Shown piece after piece: positions 41,493 through 50,381 of a DNA stretch of 64,000 nt; the stretch's first letter is position 1, and each line of letters begins with the position of its first letter. This stretch comes from Actinomadura sp. K4S16 (GTDB taxonomy: Bacteria; Actinomycetota; Actinomycetes; Streptosporangiales; Streptosporangiaceae). The position numbers and the translations under genes are program-made. Where the stretch lies: assembly GCF_008327685.1 (NCBI RefSeq), contig NZ_BDDE01000021.1:124001-188000 (forward strand). Reading direction: 5' to 3'. The notes under the pieces were generated by a model. It worked only from the letters and a program-made list of their open reading frames with translations. It searched no databases and had not been told where the DNA came from.

Positions 41493-44400
41493 GTGACTCC
41501 AACCGGAAAGCCGGATGAAGACCGCGAGGCCGAGCGTCCCGAACCCGGGCGGGCGGCCCAGACGCCTCCCCCGCCGCGGTGGCTGGACGACCAGGGCTCC
41601 TCGTCCGGCCCGCTGCTTCCCGCCGACGACCCGGAGGACGACCCCGAGGACGACGCTCCCGAGGACCCTCCGGAGGACGATCCCGAGGACGACCCTGAGG
41701 ACGCCCCTGAGGACGACGCGGAAGCGGAGATGGCGGACCGCACCGTCGTGGACCGCAACATCAACGAGACGCTGCAGACGGTGATCCTGCCCAAGGGCCA
41801 GAAGCCTGCGGCGGACCGGTCCGCGGAGAGCGCCGCAGAGCGCGGCGACTCGGGCGCGGCGACCCCGCCCGCCCTTCCAGCTCCCGTCGCGGACGCCCCG
41901 GCGACATCCACCGACATCCCCGCGCCGCCACCGTTCCCCTACGGGCAGCAGGCGCCGGACGTGACGAGGGCGGAGATCCCCCTCCCGCCGCCCTTCCCCT
42001 ACGAGCAGCAGATGCCCGACGCCACCCGCGCGGAGCATCTGGCGCCACCGCCGCCCGCACCCCCGCAGCCGTCGCCCGGGCAGAGCCCCTCGGCCCACGA
42101 GCCGTTCCCCTACGCGCAGGAGGTCCCCGGCACCCCCGCGCGCCCCTCCCACGAACCGTTCCCGTACGCGCAGGAGATCCCGGGCGCGCAGACTCCTCCG
42201 CCCTCCCAGAGCCCTCCGGCGGCGGAGCCGTTCCCGTGGGCGCAGCAGATCCCGGGGACGCCCCCGCCCGCGCCGGAGGCCGTTCACCCGGTGGCGCCCC
42301 CACCGGTGATCGAGGAGCCGTGGCGCACGGACGGGCCGCGCGGCTCGAAGGGTCCCCGCAAGAGCATCAAGAAGCCGCTGCTCATCGGCGCCGCCGGGCT
42401 CGCCGCCGTGGCGCTGGTCGCCGCGGGCGCGCTGGTGGTGCCGGGGCTGATCGGCGGTGACGACGACGGCGGCGATTCGGGCGCCGAGCTCGCCGGCGCG
42501 CTGTTCCCGGTGGACGCCGCGGCCCGCACCGACGGCCGCGACCAGCAGGTCACCGGTGTCGCGGCACGCGGCTCGACGGTGGTCGCGGTCGGCGGCGAGA
42601 CCGACCCGCAGAACTCCCGCGGCCTGTTCCTCGTCTCCTCCGACGGCGGCCGCACCTTCAAGTCGGTCGCCCAGCAGGACGCCGACGGCGGCGTCGCACC
42701 TCCCGGCGGGGTCCCCGAGGCCGTCGGCGCGTCGCCGCGGGGCTGGGTCGCCGTCGGCAGCCGGGCCGGCGGCGGCGGAGCCGTGTGGACCAGCAAGGAC
42801 GGCAGGGAGTGGCGCCGGCAGCCCGACGCCGTCGGCGACGTCTTCGGTCCGCAGAACCGGGTGAACCGGATCGTCGGTACCGGCGGCGGGTTCCTCGCCG
42901 TCGGCGAGAACTCCCCGAAGGGGGACTTCAGCGACTCGCGGCCGGCGGTGTGGCTGTCGGGCGACGGGCGCCGTTGGGAGGCGCGGGTCGGCGACCAGAT
43001 CGGCCTGCAGGTCGAGAAGGGCGACTTCTCGCTGGTCGAGGCCGCGGCCAGCGGCGACGTGATCCTGCTCGAAGGGCTCATCACGCCCGACTCCAAGAAG
43101 CCGGGCCCCTACCGGAAGGTCTGGCGCTCCGACGACGCCGGCCGGACGTGGTCGACGTCCGACGTGCCGGTGCCGAAGGGCAGCCGCGGCCTGATGATCG
43201 GCGGTGGCGGCAAGTCGGGTTTCCTGGCCATCCGCGAGATGAAGGCGTCCAAGAAGCTCTTCGGACAGGCCTTCACGTCCAAGGACGGCAGGTCGTGGAC
43301 CAGTGCCGGGAAGCTCGAACCGGCCGGGTACCAGCGCACCAACGGGATCGTCTCCGACGGTCAGGGGTTCACGGCCGTCGTCGTGCGGGGCGGGGACGTG
43401 CTGCTCGCGCGCAGCGCGGACGGCGCGGCCTGGAAGGCGGCCGGCACCGCGGAGTCGAAGGCCGGGCGCGAGGTGCTGGGCGCGGCGGGTGCGGACGGCC
43501 AGACGGTGCTCGTCGGCCGCGAGCCCGGCGGCGGCGACCTCGACCCGATGCTCGGCGTGTGGGACGCGTCCGGGGCCGCGGTCCCCGTCGACCTGACGAA
43601 GATCCCCGGCGCCGTCCGTCCCGACCACGCGGTGCGCGGCATCGCGGCCACGGACGGCCTCGCGGTCGCGGTGGGCAGCGCGAGCGGCGACGCCGCCGTC
43701 TGGTCGTCGCAGGACGGCGCGTCATGGAAGGCCGCGCAGGGCCTCGGCGCCGCGTTCACCCGGCCCGGGCCGCAGCAGCTGGAAGACGTCGCCGCGGGCG
43801 GCGCCGGCTGGCTGGCGGTCGGCTACGACCAGTCGGCGCCGCGCCGTCCCCTCGTCGTCACCTCGAAGGACGGCGCGACCTGGCAGGCGGCCGACACCGC
43901 GCCCGCCTTCGCGGCGAACAGGCAGGGCGCGCCCGTCACCTACGCCGCGGCGGCCGGCCCCGCCGGATACGTCGTCGTCGGCACTCAGGGCTTCTCGGCC
44001 GCGACCTGGCACTCCTCCGACCTGCAGAACTGGGCGCGGGGCGCCGGGGCGGACCCGAAGATGATGGCGGGCGCCAAGGCCGCGGGCCGCTGGATGCTGG
44101 ACGTCACGTCGGGCTCGTTCGGATACGCCGCCGTCGGCGGCAGCCGCGACGCCAAGGGCAACCACCCGTCGGTGTGGCTGTCGCCGGACGGCAAGCGGTG
44201 GACGCTGCAGGAACTCCAGGTCCCCGCCGGGGCGACCGAGGGGCACCTCACCCACGTGGCCGCCAAGGGCGGCACGCTCGTGGCCGCCGGGATCGCGGCG
44301 ACCCCGAAGGGGCTCAACTGGCTCGGCTACGTGTCCACCGACGCGGGGAAGACGTGGCGTCCGCTGGAGTCGCCGAGTGGTGGCACGACGGTCGTCGTCA

Positions 44401-44657
44401 GCGCGCTGACCGCGACCTCGAAGGGCTTCGCCGCCACCGGCACCACGGGGCGACCGGGCTCGGCCGACGTGGTGTCGTGGACGTCCGCGGACGGCTCGGC
44501 CTGGCAGGCCGCCACACCTGGCGGAACGGGCCTCGGCGGGGTCGGGGACCAGGAGATCACCGGCCTCGCGGCCTTCGGGAGCAGGCTGCTCGGGGTGGGC
44601 CGCAGCGCCGACTCGAACGGCGGCCAGCCCGTCCTGTGGAGCCGTCCGGTGCAGTGA
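41493..44657 (+). CDS. Membrane-anchored beta-propeller (sialidase/Asp-box-like) protein
   Basis: The protein is about 1,054 residues. Its cytoplasmic N-terminus has a strongly acidic repeat of DDPED units (41630-41725) and then Pro-rich repeats built on EPFPYAQE/PPPFPYEQQ. A single membrane span follows (PLLIGAAGLAAVALVAAGAL) and then about 740 residues outside. That part contains at least ten Asp-box-type motifs (SSDGGRTF, SDDAGRTWS, SADGAAWK, SPDGKRWT, STDAGKTWR) typical of six- or seven-bladed propellers, probably two in a row. No sialidase catalytic residues can be assigned, so binding rather than hydrolysis is likely. GTG 41463 and 41487 are alternative starts. Confidence 0.78.
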   Translation: MTPTGKPDEDREAERPEPGRAAQTPPPPRWLDDQGSSSGPLLPADDPEDDPEDDAPEDPPEDDPEDDPEDAPEDDAEAEMADRTVVDRNINETLQTVILPKGQKPAADRSAESAAERGDSGAATPPALPAPVADAPATSTDIPAPPPFPYGQQAPDVTRAEIPLPPPFPYEQQMPDATRAEHLAPPPPAPPQPSPGQSPSAHEPFPYAQEVPGTPARPSHEPFPYAQEIPGAQTPPPSQSPPAAEPFPWAQQIPGTPPPAPEAVHPVAPPPVIEEPWRTDGPRGSKGPRKSIKKPLLIGAAGLAAVALVAAGALVVPGLIGGDDDGGDSGAELAGALFPVDAAARTDGRDQQVTGVAARGSTVVAVGGETDPQNSRGLFLVSSDGGRTFKSVAQQDADGGVAPPGGVPEAVGASPRGWVAVGSRAGGGGAVWTSKDGREWRRQPDAVGDVFGPQNRVNRIVGTGGGFLAVGENSPKGDFSDSRPAVWLSGDGRRWEARVGDQIGLQVEKGDFSLVEAAASGDVILLEGLITPDSKKPGPYRKVWRSDDAGRTWSTSDVPVPKGSRGLMIGGGGKSGFLAIREMKASKKLFGQAFTSKDGRSWTSAGKLEPAGYQRTNGIVSDGQGFTAVVVRGGDVLLARSADGAAWKAAGTAESKAGREVLGAAGADGQTVLVGREPGGGDLDPMLGVWDASGAAVPVDLTKIPGAVRPDHAVRGIAATDGLAVAVGSASGDAAVWSSQDGASWKAAQGLGAAFTRPGPQQLEDVAAGGAGWLAVGYDQSAPRRPLVVTSKDGATWQAADTAPAFAANRQGAPVTYAAAAGPAGYVVVGTQGFSAATWHSSDLQNWARGAGADPKMMAGAKAAGRWMLDVTSGSFGYAAVGGSRDAKGNHPSVWLSPDGKRWTLQELQVPAGATEGHLTHVAAKGGTLVAAGIAATPKGLNWLGYVSTDAGKTWRPLESPSGGTTVVVSALTATSKGFAATGTTGRPGSADVVSWTSADGSAWQAATPGGTGLGGVGDQEITGLAAFGSRLLGVGRSADSNGGQPVLWSRPVQ

Positions 44658-44669
44658 CACGGGCGATAC

Positions 44670-44699
44670 GGGCGGTGCGGGCGACGGCGCGCACCGCCC
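44670..44699. terminator. Strong bidirectional terminator hairpin
   Basis: A perfect 10-bp stem (GGGCGGTGCG / CGCACCGCCC) with a 10-base loop lies between two convergent genes ending at 44657 and 44704. It lacks a T tract, which is common in these genomes. Position and stem length make it a good intrinsic terminator candidate for both genes. Confidence 0.65.
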
Positions 44700-44703
44700 C
44701 GTC

Positions 44704-45669
44704 CTACTTCTCCGGCTGCGGCGGAGCGGCGTCCATTCCGGGGAGCCGCTCGTGCCCGCCCGCCTCCGGACGCGCATGGCGCGGGACGTAGCGGACGGGA
44801 GGGGGCGCGGCGCGGGCCCTGTCGCGGAGGCGGTTGCGGCGGGCGCCGTAGGGGGCGACGACGGCGCGGTAGAAGGGTTTGCGGATCAGCGTGGGGACCA
44901 GGCGGTAGCCGCCGCGGACCATGACGTTGCGCCAGTACTGGGGCTGGGAGATGAAGCCCTCGCGGCGCATCTCGCGCTGCAGCCGCAGTTCCGAGCGCAG
45001 CAGGTCGCGGCCGCCGCGGCGCTCGTAGGCGCCGTCGCCGACGCGGTAGTAGACGAGGGGCTCGGCCACGTTCACCATCCGCGCGCCGCCCGCGATCATG
45101 CGGACGAACAGCCAGTAGTCCTCCATCAGGGGGAGGTCGCCGTAGCCGCCGGCGGCGACGACGGCGCTGCGCCGGTAGACGACGGTCGGGTGGTTGAAAG
45201 GGTCGTGCAGGCGGGAGTAGCGGGCGATGTCGGCGGGGTCGCTCGGCGGGGTGCGGCGGCCGACGATGTCGGTGATGTCGGTGCCGAACTCCAGCAGCCC
45301 GGCGCCCACGAGGTCGGCGCCCGCGCGGACCAGGGGGACCTGGGTCTGGAAGCGGTGCGGCATCGAGTAGTCGTCGGCGTCCATGCGGGCGACGATGTCG
45401 TGCCGGGAGGCGTGCAGGCCGGCGTCGAGGGCCGGGCCGAGGCCGCGGTTGTGCTCCAGGTGCACGAAGGTGACCTCGACCGGGCTGGTCCTCACGAGTT
45501 CGTGGAGGACGGCCGCGAGGGCGGGCGGGACGGGTCCGTCCTGCACGAGGACGACCTGGTCGGGGCGGAGCGTCTGGAGTTGGACGGCGCTGCGGAAGGC
45601 GTCCCGGACATGGGCTTCACGATCACCGCCGTAGACGGTCATCAGCAGGGTGAAGGCTTCAGGCTGCAT
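44704..45669 (-). CDS. GT2 family glycosyltransferase
   Basis: The 321-residue protein starts FTLLMTVYGGDREAHVRDAF and has the GT-A metal-binding DADD at residues 97-100 (IVARMDADDYSMPHRF), then PFNHPTVVYRRSAV and LPLMEDYWLFVRMIAGGA with the catalytic-base Glu-Asp. This is the pattern of CPS/EPS-type transferases adding one sugar. A Pro-rich C-terminal tail follows. It is probably another enzyme of the wall-polymer locus. The next gene upstream on the same strand is the LCP ligase, 158 bases away, so the two may share or have separate promoters. Confidence 0.85.
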   Translation of the reverse strand: MQPEAFTLLMTVYGGDREAHVRDAFRSAVQLQTLRPDQVVLVQDGPVPPALAAVLHELVRTSPVEVTFVHLEHNRGLGPALDAGLHASRHDIVARMDADDYSMPHRFQTQVPLVRAGADLVGAGLLEFGTDITDIVGRRTPPSDPADIARYSRLHDPFNHPTVVYRRSAVVAAGGYGDLPLMEDYWLFVRMIAGGARMVNVAEPLVYYRVGDGAYERRGGRDLLRSELRLQREMRREGFISQPQYWRNVMVRGGYRLVPTLIRKPFYRAVVAPYGARRNRLRDRARAAPPPVRYVPRHARPEAGGHERLPGMDAAPPQPEK

Positions 45670-45827
45670 GCGTCCGTTCCGGGGGAGCGTGGCGGCCGTG
45701 GAGCACCGTGCGGGGGCCGGGGCGGCGGGCCAGGTCGGGGGGGGTCGGGGGTACGCCGTCCTAGGTGGGACGTTTTGATGCGATGAATGGTTTGCGCGCG
45801 CCAAGATACCGGTGGGGAACGGCCACA

Positions 45828-47276
45828 TCAGGTCTGTGCGCAGATATCGCGGTCCGCGCGTATCTCTCCCGCCATTTTCGGCACCGTCGGGTTGATCACC
45901 CGGAGATCGGCGCCCTCCCTGCCGATGACCAGGTAGACGTAGCCGGGTCTGGCGGACGCCCACGGGCGCGGCTGGACGCCGGGCACCGCGATCGCGGTGC
46001 GGGCGGCCTGCCGCTCGGCGCCCGCGCCGTAGAGGATCTGCGTGCGGGCGAAGCGCTTCTTGGCGGTGCCGACCTTGACGATCTGGAAGCCGCGCTCGGC
46101 GAGCTGGTCGGCGGTCCGCTGGGCGAGGCCGCCGGTGCCGGACGCGTTGAAGACGCCGAGCCTGACCTGCGCGGGCGGGACGGGCGGGACCTTGTTCTGC
46201 GCGGGCACGGGCGCCGGCGCGGGCTCGGGGAGCTTGTTGTCCTCCCGGATGGACCGGAACAGCGGCTCGGCGGCGGCCTGGGCGAACTGGACGCGGTTCC
46301 TGTCCTGCGGGTACGCCTCCACGGGAACGGTGACGAACCGAACCTTCCCGGCGCTCATCCCGCGCAGGGAGCCGGCGAGCCTCTGCATCACCGACAGCGA
46401 CAGGCCCTTGTCGGCCTTGATGGACTTGGTGGAGGCGGAGAGGAAGTCGTAGGTCCGGCCGGGGTCGGTGAGCATGCCCTTGTCGGTGGCCTTCTTGACG
46501 ACGGACGCCATGAACGCCTGCTGCCGCTTGATCCGGTCGAGGTCGGAGCCGTCGCCGAGGACGTAGCGGGTACGGACGTAGCCGAGGGCCTGGTCGCCGT
46601 GGACGATCTGCCGGCCCGCCCTGAGGTGCAGTTCGGCCTTGGGGTCGTCGATCCGCTTGGGGACGCAGATCTCCACGCCGCCGAGCGCGTCCACGACCCG
46701 CTTGAACCCGGCGAAGTCCACCTCGACGTAGTGGTCGATGTGGATCTTGGTGAGCGACTCGATCGTCTTCCAGGTGCAGGCGGGGCCGCCGTTGGAGAAC
46801 GCCGCGTTGATCATCCCGAACTGGGCCGGGACGGTCGTGCCGTTGCGGCGCTTGCACGGCGGCATCCGCACCATCGAGTCGCGCGGGAAGCTGACGCCGA
46901 TGGCGCTCTCCCCGCCGGGCGAGATGTGCAGCAGGATCGTGGTGTCCGAGCGCTGCCCGGCCTCGGCGCCGTAGCGGGCGTTCTCCCCGGCGCGGCTGTC
47001 GGAGCCCATCAGCAGGATGTTCAGCGAGTTGTTCAGCTTGGGCGGGCGGTGGTCGCCGAGCTTGCCGCCGACGTCCTCGCGGTCGATCTGGCCGTCCAGC
47101 CGCCGCCAGAACCCGTAGGCGGTGAGGCTGCCCGCGACGAGCACGACCGACAGGCCGATCGACACCCAGCCGAGCACGCGCCACAGGCGCCCCCGCACCG
47201 GCGGTTCCGGTGGCGTCGGGGCGCTGTCCGCGTACAGCACGGGAGAGGGTGCGACGGCTCGCTGCATCCGGAACAT
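45828..47276 (-). CDS. LytR-CpsA-Psr (LCP) family glycopolymer ligase
   Basis: The 482-residue protein has one N-terminal membrane span (about residues 36-56), then an LCP domain: LNILLMGSDSRAG, QRSDTTILLHI, GVSFPRDSMVRMP, ALGYVRTRYVLGDGSDLDRIKRQQ, with the Arg and Asp residues that hold the polyprenyl pyrophosphate. A C-terminal LytR_C domain (VRLGVFNASGTGGLAQRTAD) follows a Pro-rich linker. LCP enzymes transfer teichoic acid or arabinogalactan from its lipid carrier to peptidoglycan, so this is the natural last step for the polymer made by the locus. ATG/GTG choice at 47276 is supported only by frame. Confidence 0.93.
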   Translation of the reverse strand: MFRMQRAVAPSPVLYADSAPTPPEPPVRGRLWRVLGWVSIGLSVVLVAGSLTAYGFWRRLDGQIDREDVGGKLGDHRPPKLNNSLNILLMGSDSRAGENARYGAEAGQRSDTTILLHISPGGESAIGVSFPRDSMVRMPPCKRRNGTTVPAQFGMINAAFSNGGPACTWKTIESLTKIHIDHYVEVDFAGFKRVVDALGGVEICVPKRIDDPKAELHLRAGRQIVHGDQALGYVRTRYVLGDGSDLDRIKRQQAFMASVVKKATDKGMLTDPGRTYDFLSASTKSIKADKGLSLSVMQRLAGSLRGMSAGKVRFVTVPVEAYPQDRNRVQFAQAAAEPLFRSIREDNKLPEPAPAPVPAQNKVPPVPPAQVRLGVFNASGTGGLAQRTADQLAERGFQIVKVGTAKKRFARTQILYGAGAERQAARTAIAVPGVQPRPWASARPGYVYLVIGREGADLRVINPTVPKMAGEIRADRDICAQT

Positions 47277-47374
47277 TTCAACACAGATTGGACATGCGCC
47301 ACGGGCGTCACCGGAAAGACGCAGGCCCGCGGGCGCCGGGCCGGGCGGCGGGCGGCACTAGACTCCGGGGCGAG

Positions 47375-48316
47375 ATGAGCACCGTAGACGCGCTGACCGA
47401 CCAGGCGATGGTCGTCCTCCAGGACCGTCCGGTGGTGCCGCTGAGCGCCTGGCTGAACAGGGCGCTCGGCGAATGCGCCGGCAGCGGCCGCACCCTCCAG
47501 CTCGTCACGCCGCTGGAGTCGCGGCTGTCGCTGCCGCTGCGCACCGCGGCGTCCGGGAACGACGTGCAGTGGGTCGTGCGGAACGGCGACGGCTACTACG
47601 AGGGCCTGACCGGACGGCCGCTCAAGTGGAGCGGCGGCACGTTCGTGCCCGTCCCGGAGGCCCGCGACTACGCGCCCGGCTACACCACCCGCCCGACGGC
47701 GCCGGTCGGTTCGCAGCTCACGCTCGTCTACCGGATCAGGCACGGCGCCGAGGGCGACCTCGGCGGGCCCGTCGAGCGGCTGCTGCAGCTCGTCACCGGC
47801 AAGCCCCCCGCGGGCCTCGGCCCGGCCGAGCCGCTGGAGCACCCGTGGCGGCGCGACCGGCTCACCGAGTACGCGCGCGGGCGCTCCACCGCGCGGCTCG
47901 TCGTCGGCGGCGACGGGCCCCGCCCCGCGCAGGCGATCTGCGACTTCACCGCCAGCGAGGGCGGCGGCGTCGCCGAGGTCAGCACCGTCACCGTCGGCTA
48001 CGCGCCGGAGGACCCGCCGCCCCTGCAGCACCTGCCGACCCTGGTCGGAGCGCTGGCCGCCGACCAGCCGGTGGCGTCGATCTTCGTCCAGCTCACCCCG
48101 GGCCGCGCCGACCTCACCACCGAGCCGCGCTGGACGGGCGCGCCCGCCCCGGTCGCGCTCGCCGTCGCGGGCGCGGTGGCCGGTCCGAACGGACTCCCCG
48201 GCCAGCAGGTCGGCCCGCCGCGCGCGCCGCTGACGTTCTTCCCGCTCGGCGACGGCCGCTCGCAGGACGGCTGGCAGCGGCACGCCATGCTCATGCAGCA
48301 CCTCCAATCAGGCTGA
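47375..48316 (+). CDS. DUF6177-like protein (type VII secretion-associated)
   Basis: The 313-residue protein (TVDALTDQAMVVLQDRPVVP at the start, then YRIRHGAEGDLGGPVERLL and ARLVVGGDGPRPAQAICDFT) matches, by memory of the family, DUF6177 proteins found beside actinobacterial ESX loci. It has no signal peptide or membrane span and ends QRHAMLMQHL. It starts at the ATG 47375, divergent from the LCP gene. Its role is unknown; it opens the block of genes that ends in the giant ESX-type toxin, so a function in T7 secretion is inference from context. Confidence 0.65.
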   Translation: MSTVDALTDQAMVVLQDRPVVPLSAWLNRALGECAGSGRTLQLVTPLESRLSLPLRTAASGNDVQWVVRNGDGYYEGLTGRPLKWSGGTFVPVPEARDYAPGYTTRPTAPVGSQLTLVYRIRHGAEGDLGGPVERLLQLVTGKPPAGLGPAEPLEHPWRRDRLTEYARGRSTARLVVGGDGPRPAQAICDFTASEGGGVAEVSTVTVGYAPEDPPPLQHLPTLVGALAADQPVASIFVQLTPGRADLTTEPRWTGAPAPVALAVAGAVAGPNGLPGQQVGPPRAPLTFFPLGDGRSQDGWQRHAMLMQHLQSG

Positions 48317-48399
48317 TCCACCTCGGGTGGTGACAGGCCGCCACATACCGGGCAGCGGGGAGATGATCTACCCGTAAGGGATGTTGTACGGTCCTGCCC

Positions 48400-49827
48400 A
48401 TGGGAGAGGCCGGCCAGCTCGACGCGCTTGAGCGGGCCGTCGAAGGGACGCTCGCCGAGGGGTCGTTCGAGTTCGACGACGACGAGGCGGTACTCCGCAT
48501 CGAGGGGTCGCTCGTCCTCACGACCAGCTGGTTCCTCGGCCTCGGCGCGGGCGGGGTGTCGCTGCTGCTGACCGGCGCCGTCCTGTCCCTGACCGGCCTG
48601 CAGGACCTCGCCCGGTGGGCGCTCGCGCCCGGCGCCGCGCTGCTGGCCCTGGTCGGGGGGTTCCTCCTGCTGCTGCGCTTCACCCCGCTGGCCGGGCTCT
48701 GGTCGGACCTGGAACTGCGGTTCGCCGAGCAGGCGGTGGTCCACCGGCGGACGCGGATCCCGTTCGGCGAGCTGCGCCCCGAGCACCTGGTCTGGAAGAA
48801 CGGGCGGTTCTTCCGGCGCCTCTACGTCCGGCACCCGGCCCTCCGCAAGCAGCTCGCCGGGTTCTTCGGCAGCGAGGAGCGGCAGGCCGAGGAGTTCCAG
48901 CGGCGGCTCTGGGAGCTGATCTCCGCGCCCGACCTGACCGGCGTCCTCGCCCATGGCAGCGACCTCACGCCCGTGCAGCGCTGGATCATCGCGGCGGGCG
49001 CCCCCTACGGCGCCGTCAACGGCTTCCGGGTGGACCGGCTCGGCGCAGCGCCCGGCACGTCCGCCGCGGCCGCCGACCGGCGCGCCGCGCAGGACCTCCT
49101 CCAGGACCCCTGGGGCGCCTACGACCTGGAGCAGCTCCTCGGCGCCGTCAACTGGCTCGTCCAGGACGGGCACCGCGCCGACTTCACGCAGGACGCCCGC
49201 CTCGCCGCCCGGCCCCCCGCCGCGCAGCGGGAGTACGAGGCGCTGCTGCGCGAGGTCGACGGCCTCATCGCCGGCGACCGGCTGGAGCCCCCGTTCGTGG
49301 AGCGGCTCATCGAGCTCGTCCGCGTCCGGTACGGGGACGAGGGCGGCTCGTACGCGCGGCTCGTCCCGCCGCTGCTGCGCGACGAGCCCGGCGCGGACGC
49401 GAGCGAGGAGGGCGCCGAGCTCGCCCTGTTCCTCCACCAGCTCTTCAACGACCGCAACCACGCGGCGGAGGAGCTGCACCGGCTGAAGGTCCTCGCCGAC
49501 CCGGCGCTGCGCGCCAACGTGGGACGGTTCCTCATCTGGGACTACGGGCGCGCCCTGATGCTCTACCGGTGGGGCCACATCGTGGGGTGGCTGACCGAGG
49601 AGTACTGCTGGGACCGGATGCTCCCGCTGGCGCTCGACATCCAGCGGCGGTACACGTCCTGGCGGGACATGGCGACCTGCTACCTGCAGGGACGGCTCCT
49701 GTGGTCGGGCGGCGGCGGCAAGGCGCAGGCCGAGTACGAGCAGCTCATCGAGGAGCTCGCCACCGACCCCCGCAGCCCGTGGAACCTCGTCCCCTGGGAC
49801 CTGGACCTCACCCGCGACTGGCCCTGA
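48400..49827 (+). CDS. Membrane protein with DUF1266-like C-terminal domain
   Basis: The 475-residue protein has two hydrophobic spans (about residues 43-95: LGLGAGGVSLLLTGAVLSLT and GAALLALVGGFLLLLRF). The soluble remainder ends in LIWDYGRALMLYRWGHIVGW followed by LDIQRRYTSWRDMATCYLQG, the pattern of the DUF1266 family (E. coli YbeU/YbeR-like). DUF1266 proteins have no settled function and often neighbour polymorphic-toxin or immunity genes. ATG at 48400, about 84 bases after the previous gene on the same strand. The GTG-rich codon use is normal for the window. Confidence 0.75.
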   Translation: MGEAGQLDALERAVEGTLAEGSFEFDDDEAVLRIEGSLVLTTSWFLGLGAGGVSLLLTGAVLSLTGLQDLARWALAPGAALLALVGGFLLLLRFTPLAGLWSDLELRFAEQAVVHRRTRIPFGELRPEHLVWKNGRFFRRLYVRHPALRKQLAGFFGSEERQAEEFQRRLWELISAPDLTGVLAHGSDLTPVQRWIIAAGAPYGAVNGFRVDRLGAAPGTSAAAADRRAAQDLLQDPWGAYDLEQLLGAVNWLVQDGHRADFTQDARLAARPPAAQREYEALLREVDGLIAGDRLEPPFVERLIELVRVRYGDEGGSYARLVPPLLRDEPGADASEEGAELALFLHQLFNDRNHAAEELHRLKVLADPALRANVGRFLIWDYGRALMLYRWGHIVGWLTEEYCWDRMLPLALDIQRRYTSWRDMATCYLQGRLLWSGGGGKAQAEYEQLIEELATDPRSPWNLVPWDLDLTRDWP

Positions 49828-49874
49828 CCGCCGCGGCATCCGCCGAGGAGCGGGCCCAGCCCCGGATGGCGGAA

Positions 49875-50381
49875 CTAGCCGATCACGCCGCCCTGGTAGG
49901 CGGCACCGCCCGCGTCGCCCGCCGGTCCTGGGAAGCCGCCCGCAGCGCCGCCTCCCGGGTGGGCGCCGCCGCCGGGCTGGGCACCGCCTTGGCCGGACGC
50001 CTTCCAGCTGCGGGCCGGGGCGTCGGTCGCGCCCTCCGGGTACACCGTCCCGCCGAGCCAGTGGACGAGGGAGTCGGCGAACTTGCGCGCGACGCGGACC
50101 GCGTCCGGCACGTCGGCGGCCGCGCGGATGTCCACCCACCAGACGGGGGCCACCACCCGCGCCGCGAACTCGGGGCCGAGCAGCCGGCCGATCTCGCCCT
50201 GCACCGACACCTGCACGGCGTCCTCGATCGACACGAGCAGGCGTCCCTCGCCGTCGTGCAGGCGCGTGGGTTCGGGCTCGCCGCCGCGCAGCTCCAGCGG
50301 CTCGCCCATCGCGATCATGCCGTCGGCGACGGCGTGCACGTCGGGGCGGCGGCGCACCAGCGCGACCAGGTCGCTGCTCAT
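49875..50381 (-). CDS. Small protein coupled to the MinD/EspI-like ATPase
   Basis: The 168-residue protein has a folded part up to about residue 125 (LVALVRRRPDVHAVADGMIA, VSVQGEIGRLLGPEFAARVV, WWVDIRAAADVPDAVRVARK) and a disordered Gly/Pro-rich tail. The ATG at 50379-50381 overlaps the stop of the ATPase gene (ATGA), so the two are translationally coupled. No family is recognised; context suggests an accessory protein of the ESX-type locus. Confidence 0.72.
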   Translation of the reverse strand: MSSDLVALVRRRPDVHAVADGMIAMGEPLELRGGEPEPTRLHDGEGRLLVSIEDAVQVSVQGEIGRLLGPEFAARVVAPVWWVDIRAAADVPDAVRVARKFADSLVHWLGGTVYPEGATDAPARSWKASGQGGAQPGGGAHPGGGAAGGFPGPAGDAGGAAYQGGVIG

